DNA from: Phaeobacter bryozoorum
GTDB taxonomy: Bacteria > Pseudomonadota > Alphaproteobacteria > Rhodobacterales > Rhodobacteraceae
Assembly (NCBI RefSeq): GCF_041893525.1
Contig: NZ_CP169068.1
DNA: 64,000 nucleotides
Direction: 5' to 3' (one strand)
Shown: positions 1-8,636 of the stretch, piece after piece
Numbering within the stretch: the first letter of the stretch is position 1
Layout of the letters: the number at the start of each line of letters is the position of its first letter
Notes under the pieces: model-generated
Database searches by the model: none
Seen by the model: the letters and a program-made list of their open reading frames with translations, nothing else
What the model was told of the DNA's origin: nothing
Made by a program: the position numbers and the translations under genes

Positions 1-155
1 TGCCCGTCCTGTCCGTCTCGCTAACGCCGCACCACTATCAGGAAACCGATCACCACAACGCCATCTACCGCGCCCATTTTGTCGACAAGGGACGCGAGGC
101 CGCCAATGCTGCGCTGATGATCGTCAGAACCCGGCAGGAGGCGCTTGGCGCCTAA
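1..155 (+). CDS. C-terminal fragment of an unrecognised protein
   Basis: The window opens inside a reading frame (codons from base 3) that runs about 50 residues to a TAA at 153-155. The visible tail is polar, with a His-rich stretch (LTPHHYQETDHHNAIYRAHF) and an alanine-rich helix-like end. I do not recognise the family from this tail. It converges on the thiamine transporter operon, with a hairpin between them. It could be the end of a real gene; the open frame up to the window edge and its position make this likely, but not certain. Confidence 0.45.
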   Translation, partial: PVLSVSLTPHHYQETDHHNAIYRAHFVDKGREAANAALMIVRTRQEALGA

Positions 156-175
156 ACGGGGCAAGACGCAGCGCG

Positions 176-199
176 GGTCGGGCCGCTACAGGCCCGGCC
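176..199. terminator. Hairpin between convergent genes
   Basis: A 9-bp stem (176-184 with 191-199, one G-T pair) and a 6-base loop lie between the plus-strand gene ending at 155 and thiQ ending at 206. There is no T tract, so this may be a bidirectional stop hairpin rather than a classic terminator. Confidence 0.4.
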
Positions 200-205
200 A
201 AGCGA

Positions 206-898
206 TCACCCCAGATAGGCCTTCAGCGCCGGCGGCGGATTGTCCAGTAGCTCCGCCGTCGCCATCGGCGGATGCGCCGCGCCATCCGCCACCAGTATCA
301 CCTGATCCGCAATCCGCCGCGCATCCGCCGGGTCATGGCTGACCATCAGAACCGTTGCCCCGGTCTCCTGAGCCAGCTCCGCCACCAGATCCAGCATCTC
401 GGCCTTCAGCGCGGGCCCCAGCGCCGCAAACGGCTCGTCCAGCAGCAGCAGATCGCGGCCCTGCACCAGCACCCGTCCCAGCGCCACCCGGCTTTGCTGG
501 CCACCGGACAGGGCGGCGGGCTTGCGCTCTTCCATTCCGGCCAGTCCGACCCGGGCAATCGCTGCGCGCACCTTGTCCTGCTCTTCGCGGCTCAGCCGCA
601 GGTTCGGGCGAATGCCCAGCGCGACATTCTGCGCCACGCTCAGATGCGGAAACAGATTGCCGTCCTGAAACAACATCGCAATCGGCCGTGCACCCGGTCT
701 CACATCCGTCAAAGCGCGCCCCTGCCACGACAGCCCCCCTGAGATGATCGGCACAAAACCGGCAATCGCCTCGATCAGCGTTGTCTTGCCCGCGCCGGAG
801 GGACCGATCACCGCCACCCGCTCACCCGCCGCAACCGACAGATCCGCACGCACGATAAAGCCGCCGTTATCCATTTTGCAGTGATCAAGTTTCAGCAT
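206..898 (-). CDS. thiQ: Thiamine ABC transporter ATPase ThiQ
   Basis: ATP-binding subunit expected to power uptake of thiamine, TMP or TPP through ThiP. The 230-residue protein is the size of a single ABC domain. It shows the Walker A loop GPSGAGKTTL (about residues 32-41), the signature LSGGQQSRVALGR (about 130-142), Walker B LLLLDEPFAALGP (about 151-163) and the switch His in MVSHDPADA. Its start overlaps the end of thiP by 14 bases, so the two are translationally coupled as last genes of thiB-thiP-thiQ. The substrate is inferred from the TPP riboswitch and the ThiB-type binding protein upstream. Confidence 0.93.
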   Translation of the reverse strand: MLKLDHCKMDNGGFIVRADLSVAAGERVAVIGPSGAGKTTLIEAIAGFVPIISGGLSWQGRALTDVRPGARPIAMLFQDGNLFPHLSVAQNVALGIRPNLRLSREEQDKVRAAIARVGLAGMEERKPAALSGGQQSRVALGRVLVQGRDLLLLDEPFAALGPALKAEMLDLVAELAQETGATVLMVSHDPADARRIADQVILVADGAAHPPMATAELLDNPPPALKAYLG

Positions 899-2441
899 GA
901 CGCCGACCTCCCCGGTCGCATATGTAAAACGCCCCCATCGACAGGCACAGCAGCAACAGCGCCCCGCCCGAGGCTGCCTCCATCCGGTAAGCTCCCATCA
1001 GGCGATAGACCTGCAAGGGCAGCGTTGCGGTTTCAGAATCGGCAAACAGCGCAATGACTCCGAGATCGCCCATCGACAGCGCGGCCGCCAGTCCCGCGGC
1101 AAAGCCAAGCTGAGGACGCAGCCGTGGCAACAGCACCCGGCGCAGGAACGCCCCGCCGCGCATGTCCAAAGAGAGCGACAAACGGCCATAGCGCGCCAGG
1201 ATCTCGCGCACTCTGGGGATCAGAATGCGCAGCGCAAACGGCAGCGCCATCAGCGCATTGACCAGTGCCGTGACCGGCAGCGCCAGCGCAAAGGGATCAG
1301 CAACCGGGTAGATCAGAATAAACAGCCCGGTGCCGATCACCAGCGGTGACACCGCCAGACCAAGCAGCCCGGCAACCTCCACCACCGCCCCCCGGCCCAG
1401 CGCCACGGCAATTGCCATCGGCAGGGCGATCAGCAGCAGAACCAGCGTACTCAGCCCGGCAATCAACGCCGACGTCGCCGCCGCCATCCAGACCGACGCC
1501 CCCATCGACAGAAGCCCCGGCAGCCCCGCGATGACGATGGCGCTCAGCGGCAACACCAGGAACTGCGCCGCCCCCGACAGATAGATCGCATCCAGCCCCC
1601 GCGCCCAGCGCCCCTCGCCATCCCAGCGCCGCACGGGCCGGTCTAGCCCGGCTCCGAATCCTTCGCCGCTGGCAACGCGCAGCGCCACCAGCGCCGCCGC
1701 CCCGGTCAGCAGCAGCTGAACACCCGACAGCATCGCCGCCCGCCCAAGATCGAAATCGAAGCGGAACGCCTGATAAATCGCCAGTTCGATGGTGGTGGCA
1801 CGTGGTCCGCCCCCCAGCGTCAGCGCCACCGCAAAGCTGGACAGGCAGATCGCAAAGACCACCGCCAGCGCACCGGGCACCACCTGCCGCAGCATCGGTG
1901 CCTCCAGCAGCCGCCACATTGCCAATGGTCCGGCATTGAGCTGCGCCGCAAGGCGAAAGCGCTCCGCCGGGATTTCCTGCCAGCCTTGCAGGATCAGCCG
2001 TGTCGCCAGCGGCAGATTGAAAAACACATGAGCCAGCACAACGCCGTGCAAACCATAGATCTGCAGCGGTCCAAGCCCGAAAACCCCCAGCAGATCGCTC
2101 AACCAGCCCGACCGGCCAAACACCGCCAGAATGCCAAGGATCGCAACAATCACCGGCAGGATGAACGGCGCCCCCATCAGGGCGATCAGCAGCCGCCGCC
2201 CGCGAAACCGTCGCCGCGCCAGCGCGCGCGCCACCGGCACCGCCAGCGTCACGCTCGCAACCGCCGACAGAACCGCCTGCCAGATGGTAAAGCGGATCGC
2301 GGCCCAATCGGCGACCCCAAGACCGCGCCCGACCTCGGCCCGCAGGATAACAGCGGCCAAGGCCCCAAGGATGAACGTCGCGACCAGGGTCGCGACGCCC
2401 AGACCCCAGCGGGATCTCAGCGGCTGAGCGCGGTCAGCCAT
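885..2441 (-). CDS. thiP: Thiamine ABC transporter permease ThiP
   Basis: Inner-membrane permease of 518 residues, typical of ThiP, which is a fusion of two binding-protein-dependent permease domains. Hydrophobic segments occur through the whole length, and each half carries an EAA-type loop for docking ThiQ (around WQEIPAERFRLAAQLNAGPL in the first half, and IPRVREILARYGRLSLSLDM in the second). Its start lies 25 bases inside the end of thiB and its end overlaps thiQ, showing a tightly packed operon. The C-terminal end is Arg-rich (CDRGGRRHAET). Nothing unusual was seen. Confidence 0.93.
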   Translation of the reverse strand: MADRAQPLRSRWGLGVATLVATFILGALAAVILRAEVGRGLGVADWAAIRFTIWQAVLSAVASVTLAVPVARALARRRFRGRRLLIALMGAPFILPVIVAILGILAVFGRSGWLSDLLGVFGLGPLQIYGLHGVVLAHVFFNLPLATRLILQGWQEIPAERFRLAAQLNAGPLAMWRLLEAPMLRQVVPGALAVVFAICLSSFAVALTLGGGPRATTIELAIYQAFRFDFDLGRAAMLSGVQLLLTGAAALVALRVASGEGFGAGLDRPVRRWDGEGRWARGLDAIYLSGAAQFLVLPLSAIVIAGLPGLLSMGASVWMAAATSALIAGLSTLVLLLIALPMAIAVALGRGAVVEVAGLLGLAVSPLVIGTGLFILIYPVADPFALALPVTALVNALMALPFALRILIPRVREILARYGRLSLSLDMRGGAFLRRVLLPRLRPQLGFAAGLAAALSMGDLGVIALFADSETATLPLQVYRLMGAYRMEAASGGALLLLCLSMGAFYICDRGGRRHAET

Positions 2442-3394
2442 TCTTCCAGCGCCGCATCACGCAGCGCCGCCGCTTCCTCTGCACCCAGCAACAGCGATTT
2501 CTCCGGCGCAACGAGGGTCTCAAACCCTTGCGGCAGGCCAGCTGTCGGCGTCACCGCCGGATACATCCAGTTGGTGGTCGGAATGATTGACTGGAACGCA
2601 TCGCTGACCATGAAGGCCAGGAACTGATCCGCCAGTTCCGGCTGGTCGCTGGCCGCCAGCTTGCCGGCAACCTCAACCTGCATGTAGTGACCTTCATCGA
2701 AGACCGCCGCCGCCTTGCTGGCGTCATCCTCGGCGATCAGGTGATAGGCCGGCGAGGTGGTATAGGAGAGCACCATATCCGCCTCGCCCTCCAGGAACAG
2801 CCCATAGGCCTCCGACCAGCCCTTGGTCACGGTCAGCACATTGTCGGCCAGCCCCTCCCAGACCTCGGGGGCCTTGTCGCCATAGGCAGCCTTCACCCAC
2901 ATCAAGAGGCCAAGGCCGGGGGTGGAGGAACGCGGATCCTGAATCACGATCTTCAGATCGCTCTCAGCCAGCTCGGTAAAACTCTTCGGTGCCGTGGCAT
3001 CCGCATTATGCACAAAGGCAAAATACCCCCAGTCATAGGGCGCAAAGGTGGTGTCTTCCCACTCGAACGGCAGTGCATAATCGGCGCTGATGCTGTGCTC
3101 GGCAAAAAGACCGGTCGCCTTCGCCGCTGCGGTCAGATTGGTGTCGAGCCCCAGCACCACATCCGCATCGGACCGCGCCCCTTCCAGCTTCACCCGTGCG
3201 AGCAGCGCCGCGCCGTCGCCTGCGCCGACCAGTTTCAGGTCACAGCTGCAGGTCGCCTCAAAGGCTTTCTCCACCGCAGGCCCGGGACCCCAGTCAGAGA
3301 CAAAGCTGTCGTAGGTGTAGACAATAAGTTCAGGCGTTTCGGCATAGGCTGCCGTTGCGCCCAGCAGTCCCGCTGCAAGTACAAGATGTTTCAT
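2417..3394 (-). CDS. thiB: Thiamine-binding periplasmic protein ThiB (TbpA)
   Basis: Substrate-binding protein of the thiamine importer. The chosen ATG at 3394 gives MKHLVLAAGLLGATAAYA followed by the mature start ETPELIVYTYDSF, a clear signal peptide. A GGAGG ribosome binding site sits 5 bases upstream; the longer frame start adds 17 residues with no signal character. The mature protein shows the family's opening strand (LIVYTYDSF), the DVVLGLDTNL segment and the YTTSPAYH segment. At 325 residues it has the usual length. It is the first gene after the TPP riboswitch, so TPP abundance should shut down the operon. Confidence 0.93.
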   Translation of the reverse strand: MKHLVLAAGLLGATAAYAETPELIVYTYDSFVSDWGPGPAVEKAFEATCSCDLKLVGAGDGAALLARVKLEGARSDADVVLGLDTNLTAAAKATGLFAEHSISADYALPFEWEDTTFAPYDWGYFAFVHNADATAPKSFTELAESDLKIVIQDPRSSTPGLGLLMWVKAAYGDKAPEVWEGLADNVLTVTKGWSEAYGLFLEGEADMVLSYTTSPAYHLIAEDDASKAAAVFDEGHYMQVEVAGKLAASDQPELADQFLAFMVSDAFQSIIPTTNWMYPAVTPTAGLPQGFETLVAPEKSLLLGAEEAAALRDAALEEWLTALSR

Positions 3395-3448
3395 GGCATC
3401 CTCCAATGCGGCCTCCAATGCGACGTGGGGCAAGGGTGGAGCCATTCC

Positions 3449-3527
3449 ATACCTTCCCTCCGCCGGTTCTAGCCGGTTCAGGTTCTACGGGTGTGATCTC
3501 AGCGTCGATGACGCACCCCGAGGTGGC
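3449..3527 (-). promoter_or_regulatory. TPP riboswitch (thi box) upstream of thiBPQ
   Basis: Read on the minus strand, the segment holds the conserved TPP aptamer blocks in order: CTCGGGGTGC near the 5' end (3513-3525), GCTGAGAT (3496-3503), an ACACCC stretch, GAACCTGA (about 3477-3484), a CCGG...CCGG stem and GAGGGAAGGT at the 3' end. The closing helix can form from ACCT (3521-3524) and AGGT (3451-3454). It ends about 55 bases before the thiB start, leaving room for control of transcription or of ribosome binding. The motif match is strong; the mechanism is not visible. Confidence 0.93.
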
Positions 3528-3670
3528 GCGCACCCTAGGGGCCGGACAGCTGAAAGACAAGCGATAGCGGGCCCGCACCCCTCACTAGAATGACAGCAAG
3601 GCTGACCAATTGTTTCGCACGCGAAACATTGGGGGAGTCTGGCTGTCCTTTCTGCAAGGTTAACCCACCC

Positions 3671-3700
3671 CATCTTCTGGCCGGAAATATCCCGGGGGAG
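3671..3700 (+). repeat. Dispersed intergenic repeat, copy 1
   Basis: Contains CTTCTGGCC-GG-AAATATCC followed by a G-rich run, a unit also present at 10911-10942, 19661-19693, 19818-19851 and (degenerate) 31802-31828. It is followed by a GC-rich stretch with nested inverted repeats up to about 3745. It lies in the gap between the riboswitch region and aroC. Confidence 0.6.
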
Positions 3701-3810
3701 CCGCCCTATGGGCGGCGGGGGCAGCGCCCCCGCCCCACGCTGCGAAACAGGAAACCCCTTGAGGGTGCCGCCCACCCCCGCTAAGCACTTTCGCAAAGGA
3801 GACCGCGCCC

Positions 3811-4917
3811 ATGTCGATCAACAGCTTTGGCCATCTGTTCCGCGTCACCACCTGGGGCGAAAGCCACGGACCCGCTCTGGGTGCGACGGTTGACGGCTGC
3901 CCCCCCAATGTCCCGGTCGACGCCGGGATGCTGCAGCAGTGGCTCGACAAACGCCGCCCCGGTCAGAACAAGAACATGACCCAGCGCAACGAACCCGATG
4001 CGGTGAAAATCCTCTCCGGTGTGTTCGAGGGCAAATCGACAGGCACACCGATCCAGCTGATGATCGAAAACACCGATCAGCGCTCCAAGGACTATGGCGA
4101 TATCGCCCAGACCTTCCGCCCGGGCCATGCCGACATCACCTATTTTCAGAAATACGGCAACCGCGACTATCGCGGCGGTGGCCGGTCTTCAGCCCGCGAA
4201 ACGGCGGCCCGCGTGGCCGCTGGCGGTGTTGCTCGGGAGGCGATCAAATCGCTGGTGCCAGGGCTGGAGATCAAAGGCTACATGACCCGCATGGGCGAGA
4301 TGGAGATCGACCGCAGCCGGTTCGACTGGGACGCCATCGACCAGAATGACTTCTGGATCCCAGATGCCGCCGCAGTGCAGGACTGGGAAGACTACCTTCA
4401 GGGGCTGCGCAAGGAACACGATTCAGTTGGCGCGGTGATTGAGGTTGTCGCCCGTGGCGTACCCGCAGGCATTGGCGCGCCGATCTATGGCAAGCTGGAC
4501 ACCGATCTGGCCGCCGCAATGATGTCGATCAACGCTGTCAAAGCCGTCGAGATCGGCGAAGGCATGAACGCCGCGCGTCTGAAGGGCTCGGAAAACGCCG
4601 ATGAGATCTTCCTCGGCAATGATGGTCAGCCGATCTATTCGTCGAACCATTCCGGCGGCATTCTGGGCGGTATTTCCACCGGGCAGGATGTTGTCGTCAG
4701 GTTTGCGGTGAAACCCACGTCATCAATCCTGACGCCGCGCCAGTCGATCCGCAAGGATGGCAGCGCCGCCGAGGTCATCACCAAGGGCCGCCATGACCCC
4801 TGCGTCGGCATCCGTGCGGTGCCGGTGGCGGAGGCGATGATGGCCTGTGTGATCCTCGATCACCTGCTGCTGCATCGCGGTCAGGTGGGGGAAAACCAGG
4901 GCCACATCGGTGGCTGA
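3811..4917 (+). CDS. aroC: Chorismate synthase
   Basis: Converts 5-enolpyruvylshikimate 3-phosphate to chorismate using reduced FMN, the last common step of aromatic amino acid synthesis. The N-terminus FGHLFRVTTWGESHGPALG carries the family signature with the His of the GESHG motif. Other conserved blocks are RPGHADITYFQKYGNRDYRG and GGRSSARETAARVAAG (about residues 106-140). The 368-residue length fits the family. An AAGGAG site precedes the ATG at good spacing. It stands alone and converges on the malonyl-CoA synthetase gene. Confidence 0.97.
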   Translation: MSINSFGHLFRVTTWGESHGPALGATVDGCPPNVPVDAGMLQQWLDKRRPGQNKNMTQRNEPDAVKILSGVFEGKSTGTPIQLMIENTDQRSKDYGDIAQTFRPGHADITYFQKYGNRDYRGGGRSSARETAARVAAGGVAREAIKSLVPGLEIKGYMTRMGEMEIDRSRFDWDAIDQNDFWIPDAAAVQDWEDYLQGLRKEHDSVGAVIEVVARGVPAGIGAPIYGKLDTDLAAAMMSINAVKAVEIGEGMNAARLKGSENADEIFLGNDGQPIYSSNHSGGILGGISTGQDVVVRFAVKPTSSILTPRQSIRKDGSAAEVITKGRHDPCVGIRAVPVAEAMMACVILDHLLLHRGQVGENQGHIGG

Positions 4918-4925
4918 TCCTGTCT

Positions 4926-4957
4926 CCGTCTCGCCGCCAAGATCAGACGCGAGACGG
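4926..4957. terminator. Hairpin between convergent aroC and the malonyl-CoA synthetase gene
   Basis: CCGTCTCGC at 4926-4934 pairs perfectly with GCGAGACGG at 4949-4957 across a 14-base loop, immediately after the aroC stop and before the end of the minus-strand ligase gene. No clear T tract follows. Confidence 0.45.
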
Positions 4958-4971
4958 GGGTGACGGCCAAA

Positions 4972-6474
4972 TTAGGTGAAAAGCCCGGCAAAGCGCTCGC
5001 GCAGCGCTTTCTTCTGTACCTTGCCCATCGTGTTGCGCGGCAGCTCCTGCATCAGCGCGACATGTTTGGGCTGTTTGAACTTTGCCAGCTGCCCGGACAA
5101 AGCCGCCTGAATGGCCGCAGCATCGGTGCCTTCCTCTGTCGGGACCACCACCGCCACCACGGCCTCGCCGAAATCGGGATGCGGCACGCCGATCACCGCA
5201 CTTTCCAACACCCCCGGCAGATCGTCGATCAGGGTCTCAACCTCCTTTGGGTAGACGTTGAAGCCACCGGAGATCACCAGATCCTTTTCCCGGCCGACGA
5301 TGGTGACATAGCCGCTGTCGTCAATCTTCGCGAGATCGCCGGTGATGAACCAGCCATCCGGGCGCAGTTCCTCGGCGGTTTTCTCCGGCATCTGCCAGTA
5401 ACCCTGGAACACATTCGGGCCGCGCACTTCCAGCACGCCGATTTCGCCCTGCGGCAGCTCCTGTCCCTCCAGCATCACCCGCGCCTCCACCCCCGGCAGC
5501 GGTTGGCCGACGGTGCCTGCGATGCGTGCGCCATCATAGGGGTTTGAGGTGCTCATATTGGTTTCCGTCATCCCATAGCGTTCCAGAATGCGATGACCTG
5601 TGCGCGCCTCCCACTGTTCGTGGGTCTCCACCAGGAGCGGCGCCGAGCCGGAAATGAACAGGCGCATATTGGCCGCCAGATCCGGGGTCAGCTGCGCCTG
5701 CGCCAACAGCCGCGTGTAGAAGGTCGGCACCCCCATCAGCGCGGTCGATGTCGGCAGAGCTGCAAGAATGAACTCGGCATCGAACCGGGGCAGAAACACC
5801 ACCTGGGCCCCCGCCAGAAGCGCCACATTGGTCGCCACGAACAGCCCGTGCGTGTGGAATATCGGCAGCGCATGAATCAGCACATCCTCAGCGGTGAAGC
5901 GCCAGTGATCCCGCAGGGTCAGTGAATTGGAATACAGGTTTTCATGGCTGAGCATCGCCCCCTTTGACCGGCCCGTGGTGCCGGATGTGTAGAGGATCGC
6001 CGCCAGATCCGATGGGGTCCGCGCCACCGGATCGAACCCGGCCTGCCCCGCTGCCAGCTCCATAAGGCTGCCCTGCCCCTCGCCATCCAGCGTCAGCACG
6101 GCTGCCTCGCCCGCGACCGCGCGCAAACTCTCACGCCGCGCCGGATCGCAGACAAAGACGCGCGGCGTTGCATCACCGATGAAATAGGCCACCTCCGCAT
6201 CGGTATAGGCAGGGTTAAGCGGCAGAAACACCGCCCCGGCCATCACCGCGCCCAGATACAGCTCAATCGCGGCAAGGGATTTCTCCACCTGCGCCGCGAC
6301 ACGATCCCCCGGCTGGACTCCACGTGAAACAAGCGCCGCCGCCATACGCTCAGCCCCGGCGAAGAGATCCCCATAGCGCAGCGGATCGGCACCGGGACGG
6401 GTGGCGAATACGGCATCTTCGCGACCAAGAGAGGCGGCGCGCAGATGGTGGATCAGGGGATTTGCATCATACAT
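4972..6474 (-). CDS. matB: Malonyl-CoA synthetase (MatB-type AMP-forming ligase)
   Basis: Expected to activate malonate to malonyl-CoA with ATP and CoA in the cytoplasm. The 500-residue protein has the adenylate-forming signature LYTSGTTGRSKGAMLSH (about residues 162-178), the A5 motif ERYGMTETNM, the hinge region GWFITGDLAKIDDSGY with VGREKDLVISGG, and the C-terminal catalytic Lys in GKVQKKALRERF. The segment MTETNMSTSNPYDG with GTVGQPLPGVEARV is characteristic of MatB among this superfamily. It is transcribed divergently from a DMT exporter. Substrate assignment is by motif resemblance; a related short dicarboxylate is possible. Confidence 0.8.
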   Translation of the reverse strand: MYDANPLIHHLRAASLGREDAVFATRPGADPLRYGDLFAGAERMAAALVSRGVQPGDRVAAQVEKSLAAIELYLGAVMAGAVFLPLNPAYTDAEVAYFIGDATPRVFVCDPARRESLRAVAGEAAVLTLDGEGQGSLMELAAGQAGFDPVARTPSDLAAILYTSGTTGRSKGAMLSHENLYSNSLTLRDHWRFTAEDVLIHALPIFHTHGLFVATNVALLAGAQVVFLPRFDAEFILAALPTSTALMGVPTFYTRLLAQAQLTPDLAANMRLFISGSAPLLVETHEQWEARTGHRILERYGMTETNMSTSNPYDGARIAGTVGQPLPGVEARVMLEGQELPQGEIGVLEVRGPNVFQGYWQMPEKTAEELRPDGWFITGDLAKIDDSGYVTIVGREKDLVISGGFNVYPKEVETLIDDLPGVLESAVIGVPHPDFGEAVVAVVVPTEEGTDAAAIQAALSGQLAKFKQPKHVALMQELPRNTMGKVQKKALRERFAGLFT

Positions 6475-6590
6475 TCAGGGGCTCCTTGCGGCGGTGCGGT
6501 TGGGTTTCATGACCCTGCGCGACCTTGGACAAAGCCGGGTGGTAAAATCAACCCGTTGCACTTTTTGATCCGCAGGCGCAGGGTCTGCGC

Positions 6591-7526
6591 ATGGTGACAT
6601 CCTTAACATCGCATCAACCGGGCCGTGCCATTGCGCTGAAACTGGCGGCCATTGCCCTGTTCACCGGGCTGTCGGCGATCATCAAGGCAACATCCGATGT
6701 GGTGCCCGCGGGTGAGGCGGTGTTCTTCCGATCGTTTTTTGCCATTCCGGTGATCTTGATCTGGCTGACCCTGCGCGGCCAGCTGCCGCGTGGTTTGAAA
6801 ACATCGCGGCCCGGAGGGCATTTCCTGCGTGGCATCCTGGGAACGACGGCGATGGGGATGACCTTCATGGGGCTGGGGATGCTGCCACTGCCCGAAGTCA
6901 CCGCGATTGGTTATGCAACGCCGATCTTCACGCTGATTCTGGCCGCACTTCTGCTTGGGGAGCGGATCCGGCTGATCCGGATCAGCGCGGTGATCATCGG
7001 TCTGATCGGTGTTCTGGTGATGCTCTGGCCGCGACTGGGGGGCGGAGATCTGGGCGATACCGCGACCCTGGGGGCCATCCTGATCCTGATCGCGACGGTG
7101 GCGCGCGGGCTGGTACAGATCCATATCCGCCGTATGGTGATGACGGAACATACGGCCGCCATCGTGTTCTACTTCTCGCTGACCGCCTCGATCCTGTCGC
7201 TATGCACGCTGCCCTTTGGCTGGGTCTGGCCTGACCCCGTTACGCTGGCGCTGCTGATCGGCGCCGGGCTGGTTGGCGGGGTGGCGCAGATTCTGGTCAC
7301 CTCCTCGTATCGGTTTGCCCCGGCGTCGATGCTGGCGCCCTACGATTATTCCTCGATGCTGTTTGCCATTCTGCTGGGCTATATCTGGTTCAATGAGCTG
7401 CCGACGCTGGTGATGCTGATCGGTGCCGGGCTGGTGATCGCGGGCAATGTGCTGGTAATCTGGCGCGAGAGCCGTCTGGGCTTGGAACGCGGCAAGGCGC
7501 GGTCGGTTACCGATCCCAAGGGTTGA
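6591..7526 (+). CDS. DMT-superfamily (EamA) membrane transporter
   Basis: A 311-residue, highly hydrophobic protein with about ten predicted membrane helices arranged as two EamA repeats, the second opening around residue 160 (LGAILILIATVARGLVQIHI). The motif FRSFFAIPVILIWL and the end-of-repeat sequence TLILAALLLGERIRLIRISAVIIG fit drug/metabolite exporters. The substrate cannot be told from the sequence. It follows the divergent malonyl-CoA synthetase gene after a gap of about 115 bases and converges on a MarR-type regulator. Confidence 0.85.
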   Translation: MVTSLTSHQPGRAIALKLAAIALFTGLSAIIKATSDVVPAGEAVFFRSFFAIPVILIWLTLRGQLPRGLKTSRPGGHFLRGILGTTAMGMTFMGLGMLPLPEVTAIGYATPIFTLILAALLLGERIRLIRISAVIIGLIGVLVMLWPRLGGGDLGDTATLGAILILIATVARGLVQIHIRRMVMTEHTAAIVFYFSLTASILSLCTLPFGWVWPDPVTLALLIGAGLVGGVAQILVTSSYRFAPASMLAPYDYSSMLFAILLGYIWFNELPTLVMLIGAGLVIAGNVLVIWRESRLGLERGKARSVTDPKG

Positions 7527-7535
7527 GGCTGGCGG

Positions 7536-7982
7536 CTAATCCGCCTCCAGACGGGCGCGCAACCCGTTGATGCGGTCCCGCAGGTCCAGCAGATCCTGCA
7601 GGTCGCCCCCCAGTTCCTTCAGGATACAGGAGGTGATCTCGCCTGCGTTATCCGCCAGATCCCGCCCCCGCGCTGTAAGCTGCACCAGACGGCTGCGATC
7701 ATCCTCGGGGTTGGCCACACGTGCCAGCAGCCCCGCAGCCTCCATCCGCTTCAACAGTGGTGTCAGCGTGTTGGTTTCCAGGTCCAGCTGCTGGCCCAAC
7801 GCGCCGACGGTCTGCCCATCGGTGTGATAAAGCGAGATCAACACCAGATACTGAGGATAGGTCAGCCCCAGCGGCGCCAGCAACGGGCGATAGAGCCGAG
7901 TCAGCGCGTGGTTTGCCGAATAAATCGCAAAGCACAGGAGATCCGGCGTATCTGGTATGGGGGATGTTGGCGTATTGGTCAT
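7536..7982 (-). CDS. ohrR: MarR-family peroxide sensor, OhrR-type
   Basis: A 148-residue winged-helix repressor. Cys17 (LLCFAIYSANHALTRLYRPLL) sits where OhrR proteins carry the peroxidatic Cys, and a second Cys at residue 119 matches the resolving Cys of two-Cys OhrR. The recognition helix region (GQQLDLETNTLTPLLKRMEAAGL) and wing (ANPEDDRSRLVQLT) are intact. It lies divergently from ohr across a 119-base gap holding two similar palindromes, which is the standard OhrR/Ohr arrangement. Oxidation by organic hydroperoxides should release it from DNA; that is inferred from the family. Confidence 0.9.
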   Translation of the reverse strand: MTNTPTSPIPDTPDLLCFAIYSANHALTRLYRPLLAPLGLTYPQYLVLISLYHTDGQTVGALGQQLDLETNTLTPLLKRMEAAGLLARVANPEDDRSRLVQLTARGRDLADNAGEITSCILKELGGDLQDLLDLRDRINGLRARLEAD

Positions 7983-7995
7983 GGGTGCAATTTAA

Positions 7996-8007
7996 ATCGT
8001 GCACGAT
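7996..8007. promoter_or_regulatory. Candidate OhrR operator 1
   Basis: Perfect 12-base palindrome ATCGTGCACGAT, 13 bases upstream of the ohrR start codon and flanked by A/T-rich TTTAA. It shares ATCG-N2-CACGAT with the site at 8051-8062, so the pair probably serves autoregulation and control of ohr. Confidence 0.6.
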
Positions 8008-8021
8008 CCTTCTTCAAGGAC

Positions 8022-8062
8022 TTGACCTTTGCGCCGGAGGATCCATTTATATCGCACACGAT
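8022..8062 (+). promoter_or_regulatory. ohr promoter overlapping candidate OhrR operator 2
   Basis: TTGACC (8022-8027) and TTTATA (8046-8051) with an 18-base spacer form a plausible promoter for ohr. The -10 region runs straight into ATCGCACACGAT (8051-8062), which resembles the palindrome at 7996-8007. A repressor bound here would cover the -10 element and start site. Confidence 0.55.
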
Positions 8063-8101
8063 GTAATTTACTTCGACAGTGACACAGGAAAGGATCCCAT
8101 C

Positions 8102-8530
8102 ATGAGTGTTTCTCCCGTCTACACAGCCGCAGCAACCGCAACCGGTGGCCGCGATGGCAAAGCCAGCATCCACGACAGCGACCTCAGCTTTGATCTGGAT
8201 CCGCCCAAGGAAATGGGTGGCGGCGGCAAGGGCAGCAACCCCGAGCAGCTGTTCGCTGCCGGCTATGCGGCCTGCTACATCGGCGCGATGAAATTCGCGA
8301 CCACTCAGGACGACAGCCTCGCCAAGGTACCGAATGACGTGTCGGTCCACGCCGAGGTCGGCATTGGCCCGCGCGACGAAGGCGGCTTTGGTCTCACCGT
8401 TGCACTGAAGGTCGCCCTGCCCGGCCTCTCCCCCGAGGAGGCAAAGGCGGTGACCGAGGCAGGCCACAAGATCTGCCCCTATTCCAACGCGGTGCGCGGC
8501 AATGTGACCGTCACCACCGAGCTGGTCTGA
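8102..8530 (+). CDS. ohr: Organic hydroperoxide resistance protein Ohr
   Basis: Thiol peroxidase of the OsmC/Ohr family that reduces organic hydroperoxides using dihydrolipoamide-type reductants. The 142-residue protein has both active-site cysteines, Cys58 in AAGYAACYIGAMKF and Cys125 in GHKICPYSNAVRG, and the N-terminal Ohr motif YTAAATATGGRDG. The longer upstream frame has no Ohr character, and an AAAGGA site precedes the ATG at 8102. It is controlled in all likelihood by the divergent OhrR-type repressor, and ends in a strong terminator. Confidence 0.95.
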   Translation: MSVSPVYTAAATATGGRDGKASIHDSDLSFDLDPPKEMGGGGKGSNPEQLFAAGYAACYIGAMKFATTQDDSLAKVPNDVSVHAEVGIGPRDEGGFGLTVALKVALPGLSPEEAKAVTEAGHKICPYSNAVRGNVTVTTELV

Positions 8531-8571
8531 TCCCGGCACCATGCCCACGGCCCCCAAAGGGGCTGATACGG

Positions 8572-8600
8572 AAAAAGCGCGGGGTTTTCCCCGCGCTTTT
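8572..8600. terminator. Rho-independent terminator after ohr
   Basis: AAAAGCGCGGGG, a TTTT loop and CCCCGCGCTTTT form a fully symmetric hairpin with A tract before and T tract after. It can serve both ohr on the plus strand and ilvE on the minus strand. Confidence 0.85.
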
Positions 8601-8636
8601 GCATTTTAACAGCGATCTGGCGTTCCGGGCGCAGGG

